A stretch of DNA of 64,000 bases. It comes from Erwinia_E haradaeae_G. Lineage in GTDB: Bacteria; Pseudomonadota; Gammaproteobacteria; Enterobacterales; Enterobacteriaceae. The translations under genes and the position numbers were made by a program. Under the pieces are notes generated by a model, which saw nothing but the letters and a program-made list of their open reading frames with translations, made no database searches and was not told the origin of the DNA. Location of the stretch: NCBI RefSeq assembly GCF_900698955.1, contig NZ_LR217720.1:682001-746000 (forward strand), in the 5' to 3' direction. Below, piece after piece: positions 39,691 to 50,093 of the stretch (within the stretch, counting starts at the first letter, position 1; every line of letters starts with the position of its first letter).

Positions 39691-41091
39691 ATGAAGACGC
39701 CTTATGATTACCATACTATTGTGATTGGTTCTGGTCCAGGTGGAGAAGGTGCTGCCATGGGATTAGTTAAACAAGGATTTAATATTGCTGTAGTTGAGCG
39801 ATATCATAATATTGGTGGTGGTTGCACACACTGGGGCACGATCCCTTCAAAGGCACTACGCCACGCTGTAAGTAGAATGATTGAGTTTAATCAAAGCCCT
39901 CTATATAACCATCAGATGCGACTAATAGATTCTTCTTTAAGGGATATTCTAAATCATACTACAAACGTGATTAACCAACAAGCTCATATGCGCCAGAATT
40001 TCTATCAGCGAAATCATTGTGATATTTTTCAAGGCGATGCTTCTTTTCTTGATCTACATACCATTGAACTAATTATGCCTGACGGTAGCACGGAAAGATT
40101 AACAGCTAATAAATTTGTTCTAGCTTGTGGCTCGCGCCCTTACCATCCACCAAACATTGATTTTACACATCCCCGTATCTACGATAGTGACTCTATTCTA
40201 ACTTTACATCATAAACCTGGACACGTTATTATCTACGGTGCTGGAGTAATTGGTTGTGAATATGCATCAATTTTTCGAGGTTTATCGGTAAAAGTTGATT
40301 TAATTAACACACGCAATCGCCTTCTGGCTTTTTTAGATAGGGAAATGTCAGATTCACTCTCGTATCATTTCTGGAACAATGGGGTGGTGATTCGCCCAAA
40401 TGAAGAATTTTCAAAAATTGAAGGAGTAGATGATGGTGTCATTGTACATCTTAAATCAGGTAAAAAATTAAAAGCAGAGTGTTTATTATATGCCAATGGC
40501 CGCTCTGGTAATACTAATTCCTTATTACTTGAAAACATTGGTCTTAAGGCAGACATTCGTGGAATGTTACAAGTAAATCACTTATATCAAACAGAACAGC
40601 CGAATATATATGCGGTAGGTGATCTCATTGGGTACCCAAGCCTAGCTTCATCAGCTTATGATCAAGGTCGTCTAGCTTCACAAGCTATAACAAAAGGTAC
40701 GGTCAAAACACATTTAATTAAAGATATCCCGACTGGGATTTATACTATCCCAGAAATTAGCTCTGTTGGGAATACTGAACAAGCACTAACAGAAATGAAG
40801 ATACCATATGAAGTAGGACGAGCACAGTTTAAAAACCTTGCGCGTGCACAAATCGTCGGCATGAATGTAGGTAGTTTAAAAATCCTATTTCATCGGGAAA
40901 CTAAAGAGATTTTAGGTATTCATTGTTTTGGTGAACAAGCCGCTGAAATTATTCATATTGGACAAGCTATTATGGAACAAAAAAATGGCGGTAATACACT
41001 GGAGTACTTTGTAAATACTACCTTTAACTACCCGACAATGGCCGAAGCATATCGGGTGGCAGCTTTAAATGGTATGAATAGACTTTTTTAA
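39691..41091 (+). CDS. sthA: Soluble pyridine nucleotide transhydrogenase
   Basis: SthA (UdhA) is a cytosolic flavoprotein that moves reducing equivalents between NADPH and NAD+. From MKTPYDYHTIV it has 466 residues, exactly as in E. coli. The FAD site IVIGSGPGGEGAAMGL, the active-site helix GGGCTHWGTIPSKALRHAVS (with a single Cys, as typical of SthA rather than of lipoamide dehydrogenase), the NAD site VIIYGAGVIGCEYASIFRGL and the C-terminal FNYPTMAEAYRVAALNG are all present. The frame opens at an ATG at 39667, but TAGGA and homology select 39691. It stands alone; oxyR and fabR, its E. coli neighbours, are not here. Confidence 0.98.
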   Translation: MKTPYDYHTIVIGSGPGGEGAAMGLVKQGFNIAVVERYHNIGGGCTHWGTIPSKALRHAVSRMIEFNQSPLYNHQMRLIDSSLRDILNHTTNVINQQAHMRQNFYQRNHCDIFQGDASFLDLHTIELIMPDGSTERLTANKFVLACGSRPYHPPNIDFTHPRIYDSDSILTLHHKPGHVIIYGAGVIGCEYASIFRGLSVKVDLINTRNRLLAFLDREMSDSLSYHFWNNGVVIRPNEEFSKIEGVDDGVIVHLKSGKKLKAECLLYANGRSGNTNSLLLENIGLKADIRGMLQVNHLYQTEQPNIYAVGDLIGYPSLASSAYDQGRLASQAITKGTVKTHLIKDIPTGIYTIPEISSVGNTEQALTEMKIPYEVGRAQFKNLARAQIVGMNVGSLKILFHRETKEILGIHCFGEQAAEIIHIGQAIMEQKNGGNTLEYFVNTTFNYPTMAEAYRVAALNGMNRLF

Positions 41092-42109
41092 CTTTTTTCT
41101 TCTTATGCTGAATAGCAGCTTGTGTATTGCAACGTCTTAGAAACTATCTATATATTATTAATGTACCTCCATCAAGAATAGTAATATTTGGTATTTTTCG
41201 ATCATCTAAAAGCTAGTGTATTACATAAAACCTACACCTACATATTACGCAAAGTGACTACTGGCTAATATACTGTGTGGAAAAGTCTCTGTATATACAC
41301 ATGTAATGCTTCTCGCAGAATAAAGCATTTTAATATGCGAGTATATCGCACTACATCGTGATAGTTCTTTACGCATTGCTGCAACCATTTGAAAAATTTT
41401 GAAAGATCATCAACTGATAGTCATGAGTAATTTCACCGTTCATCCATTATAAAGATATTTATATACTTGATGTCAAATAGCTTATTTCTAGGCTATCGTA
41501 AGATACGATCGATGTATGTAACCCCGAGATCTGTATTAATTATTATATGTTCCACTCATTCTATGTTATCCATCTGATACAATCTCTTTCGTTCTTATTT
41601 TTATAAACTATTTTAAATTAATCAAGAAAAAAATAATTATAATAGTTCATGCAATATCTCATAATATGTAACTGTATTACTATGTCACAAAAAATTTGTC
41701 TATAATCTATACATGAGTCATATAATTATGTGCCTTACCTCTGCATTGATAATAAGTGATTGATTGAACAAGAAGATGTCATCTTCGTCAGAAAGAAGAG
41801 TATTGCATGAGTACATCATGCGTATTGCACATGCACTCTCCTATTGAGATACAGGCAATATCTTTTTATTTTAATATATATCCCATCAAATTATTTCTTT
41901 TTCTACAGGAAGCATTGATATGCATGGGTCTCGAATGTGTTTTTATACTAACAATGCATGTACTGAGAGCATAAAATCATCAAGATTGATCCAGGCTATA
42001 AATATTAATTAAAATCCACACAAAGATATACTGTGTATAATCAATTCTAAGAGATATAATGATATCCATATGATAAATAGTGACGACAATCTATGATGGA
42101 GATTTAATA
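41092..42109. other. Spacer between sthA and nfuA
   Basis: This 1018-base stretch is AT-rich with no frame worth reporting, and I saw no structured RNA or repeat in it. Confidence 0.45.
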
Positions 42110-42685
42110 ATGATCGCAATTACCAAGACAGCTCAAGAACACTTTGTACAACTGCTTTCTCAACAGGAAGCCGGTACTCAGATTCGTGTATTTGTTCTCA
42201 ATCCTGGTACAGACAATGCAGAATGTGGTATAACTTACTGCGCTCCTTATGAAGTAACAGTCACTGATACAGAAGTAAAATTTAGTAAGTTATCAGTATT
42301 TATTGATGCCATCAGTGCCCCTTATCTCCACAATTCTGAAATTGACTATATTGTTAATCAACTTGACGCTCAGCTAATACTCAAGGCGCCTCATGCAAGA
42401 ACACACACAATTAATGATAACGCTCCACTTATTGAACGGGTGAACGCCCTGCTGGAAGTGGAGATTAATCCCAAATTATCTCAACATGGCGGTAAAGTGT
42501 TTGTAAGCAAGATCACAACTACAGGGTATGCCATCCTACAGTTTAGCGGGGGGTGTAATGGTTGTTCAATGGTAAATATTACTATCAAAAATAACATAGA
42601 AAAAGAATTATTACACAAGTTTCCAGAGTTAAAAGGAGTGAAGGATATAACAGAACACCACCATGGTAAACATTCATTCTATTAA
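42110..42685 (+). CDS. nfuA: Fe/S biogenesis protein NfuA
   Basis: NfuA carries [4Fe-4S] clusters to client enzymes, especially under stress or iron shortage. It has 191 residues, the same as E. coli. An N-terminal degenerate A-type domain (QIRVFVLNPGTDNAECGITY) precedes the C-terminal Nfu domain with the cluster-binding CNGCSM (Cys149 and Cys152) inside AILQFSGGCNGCSMVNITI. The frame opens ten codons upstream at 42080, but GGAG (42098-42101) and homology choose the ATG at 42110. It suggests that Fe-S enzymes are still made; the main isc or suf machinery is not in this window. Confidence 0.97.
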   Translation: MIAITKTAQEHFVQLLSQQEAGTQIRVFVLNPGTDNAECGITYCAPYEVTVTDTEVKFSKLSVFIDAISAPYLHNSEIDYIVNQLDAQLILKAPHARTHTINDNAPLIERVNALLEVEINPKLSQHGGKVFVSKITTTGYAILQFSGGCNGCSMVNITIKNNIEKELLHKFPELKGVKDITEHHHGKHSFY

Positions 42686-43137
42686 TTACCTCTCTATAAT
42701 CTTTTTAATAAAAAATATAGAAGTTGATAGTACAACAATTATGAACGCCATATAATAGCAATACTTAAAATATTAATTTATAATTAGGAGGGCATAATAA
42801 TACAACATCCATTACATTCCAAATGACTTTTTTAGTTATATCACTATATATTTTAAATTCTATATCGCACAGCACTTAAAATTTAAGTGATGGCATATAC
42901 ATTAAAAATCATGGTATAATAGATTATTGGATAGAAGTATCAATATATAAACCTTTCCCGATCATCCATGTATAGTTTATGGTATAAAAGAAGCAATGTA
43001 TATGGAAAACCAGGTCGCTGTTTTATATGAAACATATCTTTATGTATATTTACGTATATCAAACAATAATCAATACTTTCTCTAATCACATAATTTGTAT
43101 AATTGTATTCTATTATTGTAAATGTAGAGATTCTGCA
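42686..43137. other. Spacer between nfuA and rplY
   Basis: These 452 bases contain an isolated TAGGAGG at about 42785, but no start codon or frame follows it. Nothing else was seen. Confidence 0.4.
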
Positions 43138-43437
43138 TCAGCACATCGTTGATGTAATGCGCATAAAATCTATATGATGAAGCTTTGGTTTAAATGGATG
43201 TCTCTGCACTGCTTTTACTTTCACATTAATTTCTGTACCTGCGATAATAATACTTATAATTGTTGTATAAAAAACCCCTTTATGCTGTAAATTCATAATA
43301 GCATTCTGATCTAGTATAATACTAGTGGGCAATTCTTTTCCACCATATATAATTGCAGGTAATTTGTCCACTCTGCGTAAGCGACGACTTGCACCTGTAC
43401 CTTTCTTTTGGCGATTTTCAGCATAAATTCTAAACAT
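43138..43437 (-). CDS. rplY: 50S ribosomal protein L25
   Basis: L25 binds 5S rRNA in the large subunit. Its 99 residues (E. coli 94) form the single-domain version without the CTC extension: RQKKGTGASRRLRRVDKLPA, IIYGGKELPTSI, and the C-terminal RHPFKPKLHHIDFMRI, which includes the 5S contact residues. The last few residues (TSTMC) go beyond E. coli. The gene is isolated, and the Shine-Dalgarno is weak (AGAGAT). Confidence 0.96.
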   Translation of the reverse strand: MFRIYAENRQKKGTGASRRLRRVDKLPAIIYGGKELPTSIILDQNAIMNLQHKGVFYTTIISIIIAGTEINVKVKAVQRHPFKPKLHHIDFMRITSTMC

Positions 43438-44032
43438 ATTAGATCTCTGTTATGTTGAGGTCTCTTAAACATTAAATTACGAAAATATTATAGCTTATAT
43501 TAATATCATTAATATGAAATAACATGCTACTGTATTGATACTATCTTAAATATTCTAAATCAGTCATAATGATTAAATCATATCTTAAAATAAAAACATT
43601 TTACCTTTATAACTCATACAATGTCTTATGATTTATATTCAAAGAAAGCCTTGTGTATATACTATAGATTCATCTAATCTGTTAAAAAACATAGTATAAA
43701 ATATTAATCTATTTTTACTTGAATCTATACCTGTTACATTCACATAAATCTTGATGACACTAAATTTCTTTAAAGTAATCTATATACGACAGGCTAAACA
43801 ATCAACATATGCATAATAACATATTGCAAAATGTCCATCATATACACACAATATAAATGTAAAATGTTGGTATACCACAAAGAATATACATATTTTCCTT
43901 TATTTTTGTATGCTTTTTTTCGAGAAAAATTATATGAGTTATATGCAGAAAATATAACTGTATCTTACTAGAAATTCTACGAATATATCTTGCAAAACAA
44001 ATGTCTTAAATGTTCTAAAAGTATTATAATGA
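43438..44032. other. Spacer between rplY and tRNA-Phe
   Basis: These 595 bases hold AT-rich sequence only; no gene, repeat or terminator was recognised. Confidence 0.4.
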
Positions 44033-44105
44033 TGCCCGAACTTGGAATCGAACCAAGGACACGGGGATTTTCAGTCCACTGCTCTACCAACTGAGCTATT
44101 CGGGC
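44033..44105 (-). tRNA. tRNA-Phe (anticodon GAA), CCA not encoded
   Basis: This 73-base cloverleaf has a perfect acceptor stem GCCCGAA/TTCGGGC, D-arm GCTC-AGTTGGTA-GAGC, anticodon loop CTGAAAA and T-arm CTTGG-TTCGATT-CCAAG. The anticodon stem GTGGA/TCCCC has a T28-C42 mismatch; E. coli has GGGGA/TCCCC. The bases after the discriminator A are TCA, not CCA. Function must therefore rely on CCA addition. It keeps A36-A37-A38 for MiaA. Confidence 0.95.
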
Positions 44106-45483
44106 TAAATAGTAATTAATTTAACCGTAAAAACTTCTATATGTCAACGTTTTTGTAATTAGGCAACACTCTAAAACCTAATATGCACATTGAATGGTAC
44201 ATTATCAATAAAGTTATATTGTCTTCTAATGTCTAATGCACAATTCATAACCATTAGAAATCATATTATATTTGCCAGTGATAAACCTTATTAACAAATA
44301 TCATTGCTGCACTCCAATGTTAAACCTTGATGGCTCTATGCATGATGATACAAAACATCATATGATAAAAAATACACATGCATAGTAAAATTATTTATAT
44401 ACTACAATCGTTTAGTCATCGCACACCTTGGTTTTCGATAAAGAAATCATATGGTGCATGTAGCACATACTGCACAATGCATATTAAATACAAGCAGATC
44501 ACCGGCAACTCTGTATGTAGAATATGGTATATGACTGATGTTCTCAATATCATATGAATTGTTTGACCTAGTCAATAGTGCGTTAAAAATTAGCTAAAGA
44601 TTGTACAGTACTATCTGTTGAATAATATATAGTACATAACCTTTATGAAATTCTGAAATGTACCTTATTCGTATTTCAGAAAGTTCAGTAAATTTATTAT
44701 ATATCAACGATAAAACTCTATTTTAGACAGTATATCTTATCAATATACGGGTATATTATACTTTTCACACATCATATATACTGTACTATGTATTTAGTGT
44801 TATCTGGAGAGATAAAGTTATACATCGTTTCTATTCAATTGATCTTTTAGATAATCTATTATGTTTATGGACTAAATGTTCAGTACTAGAGTATGACTCT
44901 ATAAAATATCATTTTTGGTATTTTATAAAAAATAAAACAATAGATGATACCTGAACCATCCTCACATACTTGTTGTGATTTTTTATCAAACAGAAGTATC
45001 GTAATAAAACCATTATATCATCCTACACATATATCGTACAAATCTATATCACATCTTGCAATAAAATTAATATTGTAATATTTATTAATCTTCTTTGAGT
45101 AGAGTGAAATCATCATAAAATGTTCTAAATATACCCCTTACTACTTTGTAATTAAAGTATTAAAAAATCACGTTAAAATAAATTCCCTTCTTCTCAGAGA
45201 GAATGCATCATATTGAATGACCTTTCAAAAGTCACACCAAACAATGCTATCCACAAAAATATAAAACACAGTGATTATTTTCTGCCTATACCTTCTATCA
45301 GAATATTCCTCAAACATACAATAGACTTCGTCTCATGCATTGTCTCTACACCTCACACCTCAAAAATATAAGATGATAGGGGTTTGTGTTCTAGAACAGA
45401 ATAAATACTACTATGTTCTTAAATATAGTAATATTATTATAGTATTCTTACACGTTTTCTTATTATAGATCTTCTTTTAGAAG
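44106..45483. other. Spacer between tRNA-Phe and tRNA-Leu
   Basis: A 1378-base AT-rich stretch with no frame above the noise and no RNA gene found on either strand. Confidence 0.45.
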
Positions 45484-45569
45484 TGGTGCCCGGAGCGGGA
45501 TTTGAACCCGCACAGCTATAAGCCGAGGGATTTTAAGTCCCTTGTGTCTACCGATTTCACCACCCGGGC
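45484..45569 (-). tRNA. leuZ: tRNA-Leu (anticodon TAA)
   Basis: This 86-base class II tRNA includes an encoded CCA. The acceptor stem is GCCCGGG/TCCGGGC with one G-T pair, the anticodon loop is CTTAAAA and the T-arm GCGGG-TTCAAAT-CCCGC. It lies 11 bases after tRNA-Cys, the E. coli cysT-leuZ order downstream of pgsA. Confidence 0.97.
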
Positions 45570-45580
45570 TGATTATATAC

Positions 45581-45654
45581 TGGAGGCGCGTCTCGGAGTC
45601 GAACCGAGGTGGACGGATTTGCAGTCCGTAGCATGGCCACTCTGCCAACGCGCC
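45581..45654 (-). tRNA. cysT: tRNA-Cys (anticodon GCA)
   Basis: This 74-base cloverleaf includes an encoded CCA. The acceptor stem GGCGCGT/ACGCGCC is perfect, the anticodon loop is CTGCAAA and the T-arm CTCGG-TTCGACT-CCGAG. It lies between pgsA and leuZ. The glyW gene that E. coli has between pgsA and cysT is missing; the 242 bases in between contain no tRNA. Confidence 0.97.
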
Positions 45655-45896
45655 TGCATATCTGTATAATACTTCGTAGTAATATGACCTTCTTATATTG
45701 ATAATATATCGTGTTTTACTCTAATAACAAAGTATCAGAACCTTCTCTCTTAAAAAGACACAGATACACCGATATCTATCATCAAATAGGAGTCCCTATT
45801 AGAATTAAAAGTAGAGTTAATCCACGATATTGTACTTGTCTTACGCTAAGAGTCAATACAATTTTCATCATGAAAATACGTGTTATAATTTTTAAG

Positions 45897-46454
45897 TTAC
45901 TTTGATTCACGCTTCAACCAGTCACTTCGTGACGTATGTAAATACTGTAACATAGACCAACAGGTAAGTACTACTGAAATGTATAATGCTGTTATGCCTG
46001 CTCCCTCGACTATATGATCAGGGCGCCAGAGTAAAGCAAACAATGCTAACATCTGCATAGCAGTTTTAATTTTACCTATCCATGACACTGCTACGTTATT
46101 ACGTTTACCTATTTCTGCCATCCACTCACGAAGAGAAGAAATAATAATTTCGCGGGCAATCATAGTTGAAACTGGTAAGGTAATCCACCAAGAGTGAAAA
46201 TACTCATCAATTAATACTAGTGCTATAACAACCATGACTTTATCAGCTACTGGATCTAAAAAAGCTCCAAATCGTGTTGTTTGTTTCCAGCGGCGCGCCA
46301 GAAAACCATCAAACCAATCAGTAACTGCTGCGCAAATAAAAATTAGCGCACATACTAAAGGTGCCCACTGAAACGGTAAATAAAAAACTAATACAAAAAA
46401 TGGAATTAAGATTACACGAAATAAAGTTATCAAGGTTGGGATATTGAGTGACAT
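45897..46454 (-). CDS. pgsA: CDP-diacylglycerol-glycerol-3-phosphate 3-phosphatidyltransferase
   Basis: PgsA makes phosphatidylglycerol phosphate, the committed step to phosphatidylglycerol and cardiolipin. Its 185 residues (E. coli about 182) contain the CDP-alcohol phosphotransferase signature DG-x2-AR-x8-G-x3-D-x3-D, seen as DGFLARRWKQTTRFGAFLDP and the following VADK. Four or five membrane helices are evident. The frame extends 28 codons upstream, but homology begins at MSLNIPTLITLFRVILIPFF; a second ATG directly precedes it. cysT and leuZ follow. uvrC and uvrY, upstream in E. coli, are absent. Confidence 0.96.
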   Translation of the reverse strand: MSLNIPTLITLFRVILIPFFVLVFYLPFQWAPLVCALIFICAAVTDWFDGFLARRWKQTTRFGAFLDPVADKVMVVIALVLIDEYFHSWWITLPVSTMIAREIIISSLREWMAEIGKRNNVAVSWIGKIKTAMQMLALFALLWRPDHIVEGAGITALYISVVLTCWSMLQYLHTSRSDWLKRESK

Positions 46455-49382
46455 CATTATGCTAATTGGCTCGATTAAGTCAATTATTTTCGAGAGTAAC
46501 ACCTTGGAACGAGCGACAATATTATACAAGACGCACACTACCTCAGTAGTCTGAGATACAAGATATTTTTTCTCAAGAGAAAAAACTTTTTTAATTACAA
46601 ATGAATGTGCACATCAAAATGCATATTTTGATATTTTTTACTAAAATATAGAAATGATTGCTGATGACAATCAGCCTTATATCTCTTTGTACAAAATATA
46701 ATCATATATTGCGTCATAATATATAGCATCTTAATCTGAGTAAACGCTCTTTTTATTGATAACAAAATGCATACAAGCACTGCTAGTGTATATTTTTATC
46801 ACTCCTTAATCATGTACTCCAAATCTTTAGATGCATTGATAAATTTGAAAAATTTTTTCATATAGCTGATATATCATATTATATATACATTATGTATCTC
46901 TTGTGATGCGGCTCAAACACAAATACTGCCAATATTCAAATCTTGCATCTCCGACCAAAATTGTACCACCAAGATAATGGGATAAGTTAATCACTCTTAG
47001 CAAGAGTAAAATTTTTATATTTTTTCTAATACTGTTGACTATAGCATAAATATCCAATCACTTATTAAAGTTAGAATCAATACCGCAATATAGGTATATA
47101 AACAGTTTCTATCTTATATTCAAATCTTATATAGATATCTTAAATATTACATCTTATCAATATCAATAACATTCAATATCATGATTCTGCTTAATATAAA
47201 ACATATGTGCAATCTTATGTTAGTGTTATCTGATAATAAAAATAGCCTTGGATACTTCATAATAAATATGTCTATTTTCTAGATTGAAATCTTTAAAGAA
47301 AACCAAGACTAATAGCCATAGATCACGTATAGAGTGATATTCTCTAATATTATTATAAATCACGGGGTCATTCTCACTGAAAATACAAAATGTTTCTCTT
47401 TAATTATTCAAAAAATAAAGACATTGACCTTACACATTATTGCATATATATCACATTACTTTGATGAATTTTTAATAAATATATTATACTCGATTATAGA
47501 TATATTATACTCTATTATTAGATTAATTATTTTAATGATGAAGAATATTTAATTGATTTATCACAGTTCTTGCAAGTTAGTAAATTGAAGTTCCTTCAAT
47601 ACCGTACTCTACGATATATAACAATTTTCATAAATTATAAAAATAAATGTAACTGTAGGATAAAAAAAAACTATAACACCTATATAATGATATTTTTATA
47701 AAAGCTTCTCAAGGAGATTCAATCTCATGCCTTTGCCACACCTTATTTTACTTATTTTATGAGTTATTTAATACTTTAACCGTATTTTGTAATAATTGTT
47801 ATCGCTATGTTCAATCATAATTTACTTATAAAAACCCCAGAAACGATCAAAAATTTTTCTAATATATTCTCCAATACTATTACTAGTAAAGTTGATGCTT
47901 GTTACTTTTTAGAAACCATGGAAAAAAAAGAAATACTGATGTCCACTTATCTTGTATTTCCAGTACTTGCAGTCTTTAATGCTTTCTATAATGCATCCTG
48001 TCATCATTATATTAACAATATACCACCTACCATTATTTTTTATTTCTTTTATAAACTTACTTGATAATGAAGTAATTATGATTGAACAGAAAAGCAATAA
48101 TATTACAACTCTCATAGCAATAACATCGATATTCCATTGAATTTTACACATAGCATGTCTTCTGAAAAAGTATTTCCCCGCGCAATAATGATGGTGGTGA
48201 ACATCACAAAATTTAATGACCATAGCATACTGGTGACTATATTATTTACTTTAGTACGTACAACATTTCATGCATAATATGATCTTATCATTAACATAAT
48301 TTCAATGAAGCTTCTGTATACATCTTATCTACTTGTAGATCACACATGTGATTACTATGCACTGTGCTCGACACAAATCAGTTTTTCTCTCTAATCTTTT
48401 AACAGCAGACCTCCATTTGTTTCTTATTAAGAGCATACAGTATACATTTATCTCCACAGGTTAAAGCACAATACGTGCTAACATAATTTTTACAAAGAGT
48501 CCATTAAGCTTTAAACATCGAAGATGACAAACCATATTAAAATTAAACTGTGTAGCTAAGAACTACTACCTTTAGGCACGACCTTATCGTGAAAAATGAA
48601 TCATACACACGCATCTTCATAGCACTGAAAGAACGCTATCCATAACCACACTCTTTCTTTAAAATATATTAATACTTTTATATGATATGATATTAACTAC
48701 TAGTCATCTCACCTCCTTAGCATAGATGAAGCTCAACATCAACCCTTGTTCTTTTGTGGCCATCAGTCACTCCGCAACCCATTCATGTCGGAAAAAATAA
48801 CATATACCCTCAACATGCAGAGCGTAATTTATTTTAGTAAGTTGCTCTTATATGGGTTGTTCTATAAGCAGTCACTATTTTTATTAGGTCATCATGCAAG
48901 ATGATCTCTTAATCTGCTACGATGGCTCGGCCACATAAATAATGAGATTATACTTATGGTAATATATACATCAAAAACGAATATCACTTTATATGATGAT
49001 ATAATAAGGTAGTAACCAGTAAGTAGCAGTGAAAATATAGAAATCATGGTATTCTATATTCCACCCCCTTGGTAGAAATATTGTAAAGTCTGTAGACTAT
49101 AAATATTCTGTAGTTATAAAACATAGCATGACTCTCATTATCTACTATATACTTGATTATAGATTATAATGTGTCATAGCCATAAATCACTATGAGAATT
49201 AGAATGCTATATTCTGTCGCTACAATGTTAATTAGCTTATCTTCTGATAAGAGTATCCCTTGATCTCTTTAAACCGTTTTAAGAATGCAATTCTATCAAT
49301 TAAATCTCGTTATTATCATAACGTACTAGTGATAGAATGTAAGATATAAAATGCAAGATAGAATGGTAACGCTATAACTGAT
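46455..49382. other. Longest gene-free stretch, upstream of pgsA
   Basis: At 2928 bases this is the longest gap. In E. coli uvrC and uvrY precede pgsA; no trace of either is visible. It contains an imperfect tandem duplication of about 21 bases (47480-47521, ATATATTATACTC-type), a 9-bp hairpin at 49034-49060, overlapping AT-rich frames near 47807-48223, and a perfect Shine-Dalgarno complement at 48709-48719 with no gene after it. I call no gene here. Confidence 0.5.
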
Positions 49383-49646
49383 TTATTTTTGCGACATTCG
49401 CTTCTTGTTGCTATTTTGAATCCTATCCACAATTTTTTTTATATTAGCATCCTCTGGTGTTTTGGAACTGATCAGCCAATGACACAACTCAGGATCATCT
49501 CTCTCTAATAAGTAGACAAAGAGATTTTTTTCATGCATACTTAAAGAATCAAATTCATGCTGAAAAAACGGGATAAGTAATAGATCCAATTCACGCATAC
49601 CACGATAGCAGGCCAAGTGAATACGTGATTTATCTGTAATATCCAT
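49383..49646 (-). CDS. sdhE: Succinate dehydrogenase flavinylation factor SdhE
   Basis: SdhE (YgfY/CptB) helps attach FAD covalently to SdhA and FrdA. Its 87 residues (E. coli 88) contain the key RGMRELD motif of the FAD-transfer face (HLACYRGMRELDLLLIPFF), the FEHEYDSL-like FQHEFDSLS, and LLERDDPELCHWL. TGGAG precedes the ATG. It is isolated; ygfX and ygfZ are not next to it. Its retention suggests that a flavinylated SdhA or FrdA exists elsewhere in the genome. Confidence 0.95.
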   Translation of the reverse strand: MDITDKSRIHLACYRGMRELDLLLIPFFQHEFDSLSMHEKNLFVYLLERDDPELCHWLISSKTPEDANIKKIVDRIQNSNKKRMSQK

Positions 49647-50093
49647 CTGATTGGTTCTCCATACATTCGTAATATCGTCGGTACATAATGTTCTCAGAAT
49701 ACCATTAACTTTTTACTATTTATTATACGATGCTCTCCAAAATATTTAATAGCATATTGCTCCTACAGAATCTATATGCACTAGATTATATAGTACTGCT
49801 ATGGAAAATATCTTTTGTTATTCTTAAGGTGCGTAAAAACATTTGAGTATTGTATAGATGATAATATTACATATATATACTAGATTATATCTTTTTGTGT
49901 ACCACAATAGCGCATCCATAGAATCATTAAAATGGTTTGTATTTTTCTTAACTCAAAGATTATGTATCAGCATACCTTATTATACATATGCATGAAGAAA
50001 GGTGAGTTATCAATATATGGGGCACCCTAATGCAAAAAACACATAACATCAATAATGAAAATATAACACTCTCATCTTTCGGAACATGCAGAT
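49647..50093. other. Spacer between divergent sdhE and folE
   Basis: These 447 bases must contain the promoters of both genes. No clear promoter boxes, repeats or RNA genes were recognised. Confidence 0.4.

Noticed and set aside
42785..42791. Strong Shine-Dalgarno-like TAGGAGG after nfuA
   Set aside because: No start codon follows at a workable distance and no frame opens; most likely chance or a dead gene start.
47807..48223. Overlapping frames of 85 and 104 codons on opposite strands
   Set aside because: Both are Ile/Lys/His-rich, overlap each other and resemble nothing; they look like chance frames in AT-rich DNA.
48700..48720. Possible remnant of a 16S rRNA gene
   Set aside because: Only the last 11 bases of 16S match; the conserved sequence just before them is absent.
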